Positions 1-5,586 of a DNA stretch of 11,659 bases are shown piece after piece. This DNA comes from an uncultured Collinsella sp. Its GTDB lineage: Bacteria; Actinomycetota; Coriobacteriia; Coriobacteriales; Coriobacteriaceae. Each line of letters opens with the position of its first letter. The stretch's first letter is position 1. Location: positions 1-11,659 of the forward strand of contig CALJDJ010000072.1 in the NCBI GenBank assembly GCA_938023705.1, in the 5' to 3' direction. The notes under the pieces were generated by a model. That model was not told the origin of the DNA. It saw only the letters and a list, made by a program, of their open reading frames with translations, and searched no databases. The translations under genes were made by a program, and so were the position numbers.

Positions 1-107
1 ACTTGCAGCGACGGACCTCGGGACGCTCTTACACCACGTCTGCGCGCGCCACCTTATGTGAAACGATAAAGTAGCTCATGGCGCGAAGATAACACGCGCG
101 TCGGCGG

Positions 108-154
108 CCGCCGGCGGTCCTGGTAAGTTTTCGGCAAACGACCGGCGGTTTTTT
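108..154 (+). terminator. Possible intrinsic terminator (weak)
   Basis: CCGCCGG..GTC (108-119, with a two-base bulge) can pair with GACCGGCGG (140-148), followed directly by TTTTTT (149-154). The loop is long, about 20 nt, so the call is tentative. It would serve a + strand transcript entering from outside the window. Confidence 0.25.
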
Positions 155-339
155 GCCGCAGCGCGTCCAAAGTGTTCATTCGTCGACGTCTAGCTGCAAA
201 TCCGTCAAGCTTTTGGCAAGGTTGCCGCTCAACTGACCAAAAGCTGACCATTTGCTTGCCCATTTACTTGACGGCACGACCTCGCCAAAATGCTCCGCGA
301 CTTCTCGGACGGTCGAAATGCTCGTTTAGCGACCACACA

Positions 340-358
340 CCCAGCGCTGGGGTATCCT
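340..358 (+). promoter_or_regulatory. Possible -10 element with adjacent 12-bp palindrome
   Basis: TATCCT at 353-358 could be a -10 box placing transcription start about 30 nt before the ATG at 397. A perfect 12-bp palindrome CCCAGCGCTGGG (340-351) abuts it where a repressor could occlude polymerase. No good -35 box is visible. Confidence 0.3.
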
Positions 359-396
359 TGGAGCACATGCACCGCAAGTCGCACAAAGGAGCCGCC

Positions 397-1107
397 ATGC
401 GCACCGAGCTCGATGTTCCCTTTTCGCACAAAGACCAGGCCAAGGCCCTGGGCGCCAAGTGGGACCGGGTCAAGAAGATCTGGTACGTGCCCGACGGCAT
501 CAACCCCGAGCCCTTTGCCGCGTGGCTGCCCGGCGTTGATCGCTCCGACCCCAGCGCGCCCTACATCTACCTGGTGCTGGGCAAGCGCGAATGTTGGAAG
601 TGTCACGAGCAGACGACGGTCGCAGCCTTTGGCATTCCGTATCGGGTGGCCGAGGACTCGGGCAGCAAGGCTGCGCCCGGCGCAATACCCGCTGTGGACG
701 ACGCGGGCCACATCGCGATCGACACCGCCCGCGCCAACGCCATAGCCATCGTCCCCGCGCTGGGCTGCGTGCCGGCCGAAATTCGCGACTACCTGCGCGA
801 GCGCTGCGGCTACAAGCCCGTAACGTCGCGCACCACCAAGACCGTATCGCTCGCTAGCACCTGCACCGCCTGCGGCGCGCTGCAAGGCAGCCATTACCTG
901 TTCGAGGAGCCCACGTCGCCGTTTGCACTCACGGCCATCAACAAGCTGCCCGCGCTGGAGTTCGTGCGCGTGGAAGTCGCCGGCGTCTACGGCATCCCCG
1001 ACAGTCAGGACAACTTTGACCAGGCGCTCTTCACCTGGGCACGTGACCACCACACCCAGTTCCACAAAACCCTGTGCGAGGGGATTTACCTGTGGGGCAT
1101 CTTATAA
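397..1107 (+). CDS. DUF5710-like N-terminal domain protein with two CxxC pairs
   Basis: The protein has 236 residues. The ATG at 397 is chosen because AAAGGAG lies 5 nt upstream; the frame stays open back to 172 but has no binding site there. Residues 3-45 match the DUF5710 pattern: LDVPF, then DQAKALGAKWD, then the IWYVPDG motif. This small domain is often found beside DNA-handling or plasmid primase-type proteins (family knowledge). Residues 66-69 (CWKC) and 156-159 (CTAC) form two CxxC pairs about 86 residues apart and could bind one zinc. The stretch between them is unfamiliar. No signal peptide or membrane segment is seen, so it should be cytoplasmic. The molecular function is unknown. 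It converges with the cysteine-rich gene on the other strand, separated by the repeat at 1121-1214. Confidence 0.8.
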   Translation: MRTELDVPFSHKDQAKALGAKWDRVKKIWYVPDGINPEPFAAWLPGVDRSDPSAPYIYLVLGKRECWKCHEQTTVAAFGIPYRVAEDSGSKAAPGAIPAVDDAGHIAIDTARANAIAIVPALGCVPAEIRDYLRERCGYKPVTSRTTKTVSLASTCTACGALQGSHYLFEEPTSPFALTAINKLPALEFVRVEVAGVYGIPDSQDNFDQALFTWARDHHTQFHKTLCEGIYLWGIL

Positions 1108-1120
1108 GGCAGAAACGCCC

Positions 1121-1214
1121 GAGCGTGGAAAATCTCCCGTTTTTGACAGCTTTTCAGCCCAAAATCGTCCGATAATCCACGCTCAATTTTCAATCGTCCA
1201 ACAATCCTCGCTCA
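1121..1214. repeat. Intergenic repeat: two 23-bp direct copies (29-bp period) plus inverted repeat
   Basis: Copies at 1163-1185 and 1192-1214 match at 20 of 23 positions; both begin AATCGTCC and end CGCTCA. In addition GAGCGTGGA (1121-1129) is the exact inverse of TCCACGCTC (1176-1184), so the first copy can fold back on the segment after the stop codon of the upstream gene. The element fills the gap between two convergent genes. It may be a dispersed intergenic repeat or part of a bidirectional 3' end. Confidence 0.6.
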
Positions 1215-1225
1215 TCAGCAGGCAA

Positions 1226-1507
1226 CTAGACATCCGCCTCGTCATAGGTAATGGTGCATCCGCAGGTTGGGCATTGCTGAGGATAGACCGGAAGACGTAG
1301 GCCCGTCCGAGCCCGCGGGTCGGCAGCGTGCTTGTCGCGGGTGTCGATGAAGCTGATGTCTAGGCATGGGAGGTCTGCACCGCAGCGGGAACAGGGCAAA
1401 CAGATTTGGCTGCAACTAGCCTCGACGAGCGGAAACAAGCTCCGGTCCATTAACGCTCGCGGTAGGTTTCCGTACACGCCTCGCGCGATATCGCTTCGCC
1501 ATCCCAT
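1226..1507 (-). CDS. Small cysteine-rich putative zinc-ribbon protein
   Basis: This is a 93-residue protein. The ATG at 1507 is preceded on its strand by AAAGGGGAG at about 3 nt spacing, which supports a real start. It has eight cysteines, at 32, 36, 39, 42, 48, 79, 82 and 84. The arrangement CLPCSRCG near the middle and CPTCGCTITYDE near the C-terminus looks like two knuckles of a zinc ribbon. No membrane segment or signal peptide is seen. I do not recognise the family. It lies on the same strand and 118 bases downstream of the HNH endonuclease gene, so cotranscription is possible, and no terminator is visible between them. A role as a nucleic-acid-binding accessory protein is a guess. Confidence 0.6.
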   Translation of the reverse strand: MGWRSDIARGVYGNLPRALMDRSLFPLVEASCSQICLPCSRCGADLPCLDISFIDTRDKHAADPRARTGLRLPVYPQQCPTCGCTITYDEADV

Positions 1508-1625
1508 GGTCTCCCCTTTCCCGTTTTAACCGTTGAGGAGAGGATGGCAGGATCGTGCAGCTCTCGATGCGGCGCAGCGCGATCCGATCAATCGACATGA
1601 TTGGGTTGCGACGGGCCGCACCTAA

Positions 1626-2708
1626 CTAATACGGAGCAACGGCTTCCGCCCGACGTCGCGATTCCGAGAAATCGAACTCGGCTCGATGCGCCTCGAGGAA
1701 TCGAGCGTTGGGTCGCAAGCGATGCTCGTCCGGCTCGCGCAGCACCGAGCCTGCAAACGTCGCATATTCCGTATGTCGCAGAAGGTACGACCCGCAAAGT
1801 TGATAGTCGCCGCGTACCAGCTCAAACGAAATCAGATGAGCGTCGAACAGCGAGTGCAGGTCGCGGCGCAGCAGGATACCGTTGCTGACAACCTGCGACT
1901 TGGGACCCGAGTAGTTCTCGATATGCGCAGCTTCGAGCGCTTCGTCGACATTGCAACCCGAGACGGCGCATCGACCGGTATAGGCCTCAAAGAGCTGCGT
2001 GCGGAAACGCTGCTGGCCGATTCGCTCGCGACGCAGCGCATAGCGAACCTTTTCATCGTCGCTCGCCGGAGCGCCGGAAAACTCCGCCGCAATCGGAGCG
2101 TCCTTCATGTAGCTCATATCGGGGAAGAAACGCGCGTCGGGTCCACCCTTGTGAACGGGGCCATGCAGCACAAACCAGCTGTTCTCCGGCTCGTAACGCT
2201 CAACGAACGCTAGGCCCAGCACCTTGTAGCCAGCGCTCGTTGCAAAGAACACGCCAACGGGAACGCCGCACTCCATGCAGTTGATCATCTTTTGGTTGTA
2301 GTCCTGGTCGCGCCAGTTTTCGACCGAAGCACTTTGCGACGAGTACTTGAGCACCCAGGTGCCATCCTCAAGATAGAGCGGCGGAACATCGGGGTAGGCG
2401 CCGCGCTTTGAGTTGTGCACCGAAAGGGCGAAGGTCTTCTCACGCGGATGCTTAACGCGCCGGCGACCAGGCCAAAAGATGCCCGAGTCGCGCGACACCG
2501 GAAAGAGTTCGGAATCAATCGTCAGACGAAAGGGATATTGAGGGCTATCGGCATTGGTGCGATGCGGAAGCTTGTCCCACAAGCCGCCACGCTGCTCCTC
2601 GCGCAAGAACCACTCCCAAGCCTGGACATATTCGGACGGCACAAAGCTGCAAGCGCGGTCGAAACTCGGCCGAGCAATCAGCGGAACACTAGAAGCGATG
2701 CCGTCCAT
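1626..2708 (-). CDS. HNH endonuclease with SRA/sRA-like middle region (putative type IV restriction)
   Basis: This is a 360-residue protein. The ATG at 2708 is preferred because GGAGG lies 6 nt upstream; an in-frame GTG at 2738 lacks such a site. Residues about 245-292 form a clear HNH_2-type nuclease: CAVSGC (247-252, a probable structural cysteine pair), LEAAHI with His262, VSNGILL with Asn276, and DLHSLFD with His285. Upstream, residues about 118-185 (WVLKYS, then DYNQKMINCMECGVPVGVFF, then YKVLGLAFVERY) resemble the SRA/sRA base-flipping domains found in ScoMcrA-like proteins; this is judged by pattern and not computed. Enzymes of this layout cut DNA carrying modified bases. No methyltransferase is adjacent, which fits a stand-alone, modification-dependent nuclease. 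The HNH assignment is firm; the reader-domain assignment is inferred. Confidence 0.88.
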   Translation of the reverse strand: MDGIASSVPLIARPSFDRACSFVPSEYVQAWEWFLREEQRGGLWDKLPHRTNADSPQYPFRLTIDSELFPVSRDSGIFWPGRRRVKHPREKTFALSVHNSKRGAYPDVPPLYLEDGTWVLKYSSQSASVENWRDQDYNQKMINCMECGVPVGVFFATSAGYKVLGLAFVERYEPENSWFVLHGPVHKGGPDARFFPDMSYMKDAPIAAEFSGAPASDDEKVRYALRRERIGQQRFRTQLFEAYTGRCAVSGCNVDEALEAAHIENYSGPKSQVVSNGILLRRDLHSLFDAHLISFELVRGDYQLCGSYLLRHTEYATFAGSVLREPDEHRLRPNARFLEAHRAEFDFSESRRRAEAVAPY

Positions 2709-2738
2709 AAGGAACCTCCAGGAAGAACAGTTCCTCAC

Positions 2739-2764
2739 ATTATCGCCGACCCCGAGCGATATGC
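2739..2764 (-). promoter_or_regulatory. Possible promoter of the HNH gene
   Basis: On the - strand GATAAT (2744-2739) is a good -10 box about 30 nt before the ATG at 2708. A TTGTCG-like -35 lies about 19 nt further upstream, which is longer than ideal. Confidence 0.35.
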
Positions 2765-2791
2765 GACAAAGTGCTTCCAGCGGACAGCCAC

Positions 2792-2827
2792 AAAAAAAGG
2801 GGCCGCTTCAATCGAAGCGGCCCCTTT
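2792..2827 (-). terminator. Intrinsic terminator after the 314-residue SipW-type gene
   Basis: A perfect 11-bp GC-rich stem (2799-2809 with 2814-2824), extended by A-T pairs, carries a 4-nt loop. On the - strand it is followed by a run of seven T. It lies 25 nt past the stop at 2853 and separates this region from the HNH gene. Confidence 0.92.
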
Positions 2828-2852
2828 AGGCAGTTTAATTGTTGTCTTGCCT

Positions 2853-3797
2853 CTACTTAGAGTCAGGCACGATGCCGACCAGGCTAACCGTTACATCGAA
2901 GGTCGGACTTCCTTCACCAACATCGAGGCCGGACATGTTCTGACAATCGCTGTCAGTGCCTTCCATCCAAATGACAACCTTGAAGTTTGTCCCGCTGTAA
3001 CCAACATGAGCGAGCATCTGAGCGTCGCCCGTCGGCTTTACGTAGGAGTCACCGCTTCCAGTTGCTCCCCAGTTTTTACTGTTCTGGTCAATCATATTGC
3101 CACCGCACACATGGGCATAGGACGGCGCCATGGTCACCGAGAGGCTGTCGGGATTCACGCAACTCCAGCCTTCGGTAGCAGAAACATCGTTTCCCTTGCC
3201 TGTCGGAAGGACCGGAGCATAAACAACCTTGAGCTCGTCATTAATCAGCAGACCAACACGAAGGCTGCCTTTGATTTTGTCAAACCAATCTTTCGAAGCG
3301 CCTTCCGACGCAGTCACAACAACGGGACCGTTCGAGCTGCTGTTGTCGAGATAGACGTCAGCCTCGCCAGTCTGGTTAATCGTGTAGAGCGTATATTCCG
3401 CCATCGTATAGGCGTAATAAGTCTCGGTATCTCCCTTGAGCGTATAGGAACCCTCAAGCTGCTTAGAAATCGTTGCCTTCTGGTAACCACTCACATCTGT
3501 ACCATTCCATGATTTTGGTACAAACCAGCTATGGGCATCGTCCGTGGAAGACGGACTGATCTCATGGCCAGTGCTTGCGGCGGTCGTCTGATGATCGCTA
3601 CCGTCATGAATGGCATTTGGGCCGGACGCAATTTGGAGGACCATGCCGTTTGCCTGGGCGCTAACGGTACTGGTGGTGCCGTCAACCTTTGTGTTTGAAA
3701 CGAACCAGGCATACGTTGCAGAGCCAAGCGCAACCGCTGCCATAACGACTGACAAGGCTGCGATCGCAAGCTGCTTTTTCATCTGCTTAACGCTCAA
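2853..3797 (-). CDS. Secreted protein with SipW-dependent-type signal peptide (putative fibre/matrix subunit B)
   Basis: This is a 314-residue protein. The start is TTG at 3797, 7 nt after a perfect AGGAGG; the ATG at 3782 is too far from it. The N-terminus is a SipW-type (TasA/camelysin-like) signal: MKKQ, hydrophobic core 10-27, then GSATYAWFVSN, with expected cleavage after Ala30. The mature part is acidic, rich in Ser, Thr, Gly and Asn, and has three cysteines (213, 231, 285). Near the C-terminus FKVVIWMEGTDSDC (272-285) followed by FDVTVSL (300-306) looks like the closing strands of a beta-sandwich. TasA-family proteins form extracellular fibres in Bacillus biofilms (family knowledge). 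No SipW peptidase gene is in the window. It lies downstream of a related gene and behind a terminator hairpin, so its expression may be low relative to that gene. Confidence 0.85.
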   Translation of the reverse strand: MSVKQMKKQLAIAALSVVMAAVALGSATYAWFVSNTKVDGTTSTVSAQANGMVLQIASGPNAIHDGSDHQTTAASTGHEISPSSTDDAHSWFVPKSWNGTDVSGYQKATISKQLEGSYTLKGDTETYYAYTMAEYTLYTINQTGEADVYLDNSSSNGPVVVTASEGASKDWFDKIKGSLRVGLLINDELKVVYAPVLPTGKGNDVSATEGWSCVNPDSLSVTMAPSYAHVCGGNMIDQNSKNWGATGSGDSYVKPTGDAQMLAHVGYSGTNFKVVIWMEGTDSDCQNMSGLDVGEGSPTFDVTVSLVGIVPDSK

Positions 3798-3814
3798 CGG
3801 AAATCCTCCTCTCT

Positions 3815-3849
3815 AAAGAAAAAGGCGGGGGACACCTCTCCCCCGCCTT
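3815..3849 (-). terminator. Terminator/attenuator hairpin between the two SipW-type genes
   Basis: An 11-bp stem (3822-3832 with 3839-3849) encloses a 6-nt loop and is followed on the - strand by TTTTTCTTT. It lies 18 nt past the stop of the 258-residue gene and only about 5 nt before the AGGAGG of the next gene. It can end most transcripts of the first gene. The second gene then depends on readthrough, on an internal promoter, or on RNA processing that leaves the hairpin as a protective 5' end. Confidence 0.88.
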
Positions 3850-3867
3850 GTTTAGCTGCTTATCCCG

Positions 3868-4644
3868 CTAGTTCTTATCGGTCTGAGTAGAGGTAGCAGT
3901 GAAGACAACGTTAATGCGCTTGGAAGCCGTCTTCAGATTCTCAAGATTGTTCGTAAAGACCTGAGCATCGTCACCATCGTAGAAGACATACATTTCAACG
4001 GTTGTCTCATCCTCGCCAATCTTATCGGCAAGCTTATGCGTGGTGTCAGAAGAGGAGACAATGCCGTCCTTATTGCAAAGCACCCAGTTCGTCCCGCTCA
4101 TGACCAGCACGCGAAGCGCAGAATCAAATTTATCATTATCGCCTGTGGCACCCGTAATTTTGGCCGAATCAACTACAAGATTGGTGAGCTCAGCGCCCTT
4201 TGAGCCAACATAAAAGGTGTTCTTTACGGCATACTTTCCAGTAACCGCGGCGGCAGGCGTGCCGGCAGCGTCGGCGCCCTGAGCAGGAACAAGCTTGACG
4301 GTATTGTCGACCTTCAAGCCATCAGTCGCACTGGTACCGAATGCCGTATAGAAGTTAGCCAGCGTATCGTACGGAGTCGTGTCGGCGCCATTTGCCCAAT
4401 GAGCCGGATAAAGCGGCGTGTTCGCAACAGAAGAATCATCCGTGCGAAGATCCTTAGACGGTTCATTCTCATCACGAATATACATGAACGCAGAGTTCGA
4501 CTGAGCAGAAATCTTACTGGTCGTTGCGTCGACCTTGTTGTTGCTCACAAACCATGCGAACGTGGCAGAGCCCAGTGCTACGGCTGCTACCAGCACCATG
4601 GCGATGGCGGCGCCCATCTGCTTCTTTAATGCCTTGGTATCCAT
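3868..4644 (-). CDS. Secreted protein with SipW-dependent-type signal peptide (putative fibre/matrix subunit A)
   Basis: This is a 258-residue protein. The ATG at 4644 has AAAGGGG 5 nt upstream and puts a signal peptide exactly at the N-terminus: positive MDTKALKKQ, hydrophobic core 10-27, then GSATFAWFVSN, cleavage expected after Ala30. Residues 21-48 are almost identical to the same stretch of the downstream 314-residue protein (ALGSAT-Y/F-AWFVSN-x-KVD-x-TTS-x-x-SAQ), while the rest has diverged, which argues for duplication. The C-terminal VEMYVFYDGDDAQVF (216-230) and INVVFTAT (244-251) echo the strand pair seen in the neighbouring proteins. There is a single cysteine (190). It is the first gene of the pair and sits before the attenuator, so it is probably the more abundant product. 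A TasA-like extracellular fibre or matrix role is inferred from the signal type and fold pattern. Confidence 0.85.
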   Translation of the reverse strand: MDTKALKKQMGAAIAMVLVAAVALGSATFAWFVSNNKVDATTSKISAQSNSAFMYIRDENEPSKDLRTDDSSVANTPLYPAHWANGADTTPYDTLANFYTAFGTSATDGLKVDNTVKLVPAQGADAAGTPAAAVTGKYAVKNTFYVGSKGAELTNLVVDSAKITGATGDNDKFDSALRVLVMSGTNWVLCNKDGIVSSSDTTHKLADKIGEDETTVEMYVFYDGDDAQVFTNNLENLKTASKRINVVFTATSTQTDKN

Positions 4645-4754
4645 ACGGACCCCTTTCTTTCCCCATTCATCCCAGATGACCCTCGAGAAGCCCGGAAGGG
4701 GAGCCCGCGCTTTCGTGTTGGATGTTGCTTGCCCATCCTTTAGACATGGAATTG

Positions 4755-4770
4755 AGAATACCATAATTCT
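4755..4770 (-). promoter_or_regulatory. Possible -10 box and operator of the SipW-type gene pair
   Basis: On the - strand the sequence AGAATTATGGTATTCT has 5-bp inverted arms (AGAAT/ATTCT), and its last part TATTCT could serve as a -10 box. It would give a leader of roughly 100 nt before the ATG at 4644. No strong -35 box is seen. Confidence 0.25.
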
Positions 4771-4981
4771 TACGATTTCCTTATGAGTTTTCGGCAGCCT
4801 ACATTCCGGCATATTCATAGGTCTACCTCTGGTTATATGCGGTGCTACATGAACATCGTTTACCTTATTTGATCTCTCTCCCGCGCAGTCATAAGCCCCT
4901 CTTAAGCCTTGCGACCGCAGCGCCATGCCAACGCACACATTCGCCCTCCGCCGAGCTTCGCCCTAGCCCTTCCCCACCCGC

Positions 4982-4987
4982 TATACT
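4982..4987 (+). promoter_or_regulatory. Probable -10 box of the 170-residue gene
   Basis: TATACT at 4982-4987 is a good -10 match and gives a leader of about 50 nt before the ATG at 5044. No recognisable -35 is seen at the expected spacing. A small stem-loop (GCCTGC..GCGGGC) lies in the leader. Confidence 0.45.
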
Positions 4988-5043
4988 GATGTAGCACGTG
5001 TAATTTCTGCCTGCTTATGCGGGCTATTTGCCGGGAGGACTCT

Positions 5044-5556
5044 ATGGCTGCCGCCAATCAACCCAAGGGAAGCGTTTCTACCGGATCGATCAAGCCGGTG
5101 ACGCGCAAAGCCGTTCGTTGTCAGCGCGAAGTTGCCTGGCTGGTCACGCAAGCGGCCGGTAAGCTCGTCGCCACCACCGACGACGTCAACGCGCCCACAC
5201 CCAGCTTTGTGCTGGCGGCGGCGTTGTCATATGCCCGCGAGCAGGAGCAGACCGCCCGGGACCGTGGCGCCGCGATCGACTACAAGGCCGTCATGGGCTC
5301 CGACCTCGCGAGCTTTTGTGCGGCCGCGGGGCTGCCCGCAGCGCCCAACGCGCTTTCGGACGCGGGCTACATGTTCACGCTCTCGGGCGCGGATCTGATC
5401 CGCGACATCTATGCCTACTGCGGCGACCTGGGCGAGCGCATGAGAGATCCGGTGCAGGTCAAACCGGGCTACGCGATCAAGCTCGCGTTGCGGTTGTTCT
5501 TGCTGGACGACGCCGCTGGCAACGGCGCTACCTCCGCCGACAACGCCTCCGCATAA
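5044..5556 (+). CDS. Conserved-looking protein of unknown function, alpha-helical
   Basis: This is a 170-residue protein. The start at 5044 is set by GGGAGGA 4 nt upstream; the in-frame ATG at 5017 has no binding site and is rejected. The sequence is Ala-rich and mostly helical in appearance, with no signal peptide, membrane segment or metal motif. There are three cysteines (26, 93, 124). The N-terminus is basic (SIKPVTRKAVRCQR). The C-terminal 15 or so residues are low-complexity Ala, Asn and Ser and probably disordered. I do not recognise the family. It is the only + strand gene within the surface-protein cluster, transcribed divergently from the SipW-type pair and convergently with the membrane protein gene 30 bases away. 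A cytoplasmic regulator or adaptor role would fit the position but is a guess. Confidence 0.7.
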   Translation: MAAANQPKGSVSTGSIKPVTRKAVRCQREVAWLVTQAAGKLVATTDDVNAPTPSFVLAAALSYAREQEQTARDRGAAIDYKAVMGSDLASFCAAAGLPAAPNALSDAGYMFTLSGADLIRDIYAYCGDLGERMRDPVQVKPGYAIKLALRLFLLDDAAGNGATSADNASA

Positions 5557-5559
5557 CAA

Positions 5560-5584
5560 AAGCTCCCGGCCCGGCGCTTCTTCG
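5560..5584. terminator. Weak hairpin between convergent genes
   Basis: An imperfect GC-rich stem (roughly AAGC.CC with GG..GCTT) fills most of the 30-nt gap between the convergent genes ending at 5556 and 5587. On the - strand it is followed by TTTT. It may act as the end of the PilZ/membrane-protein transcript. Confidence 0.35.
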
Positions 5585-5586
5585 TT

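Larger units (their letters stand above)
1..396. other. Noncoding leader region upstream of the DUF5710-like gene
   Basis: No convincing gene is seen here; open frames on both strands lack a ribosome binding site or a recognisable product. It contains a GC-rich palindrome at 102-113, an imperfect hairpin followed by six T at 108-154, and a possible promoter with an overlapping palindrome at 340-358. The left end may hold the 3' flank of an upstream gene outside the window. Confidence 0.5.
4645..5043. other. Divergent intergenic region between subunit A and the 170-residue gene
   Basis: About 400 bases carry the control regions of two divergent genes. The half next to the SipW-type gene is AT-richer than the surrounding coding DNA and has a long leader for that gene, with an inverted repeat at 4755-4770. 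The half next to 5044 holds a TATACT -10 candidate. I looked for a tRNA and for class I c-di-GMP riboswitch motifs and saw neither. Confidence 0.6.

Noticed and set aside
172..396. N-terminal extension of the DUF5710-like gene back to 172
   Set aside because: No ribosome binding site there, the extra residues look random, and a strong AAAGGAG precedes the ATG at 397 where the conserved domain begins.
1508..1625. Terminator between the HNH and cysteine-rich genes
   Set aside because: No stem with a U-run was found, so the two may be cotranscribed.
2415..3512. 365-codon open frame on the + strand
   Set aside because: It runs antisense across the terminator and two convincing - strand genes, has no SD, and its translation matches nothing.
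4645..4760. c-di-GMP riboswitch before the SipW-type genes
   Set aside because: A GGGCAAGC string on the - strand superficially recalls the class I motif, but the paired GCAAAGCC-type receptor part is absent.
4645..4938. In-frame upstream starts of the 258-residue SipW-type gene
   Set aside because: They would bury the signal peptide about 60 or more residues inside; AAAGGGG before ATG 4644 fits better.
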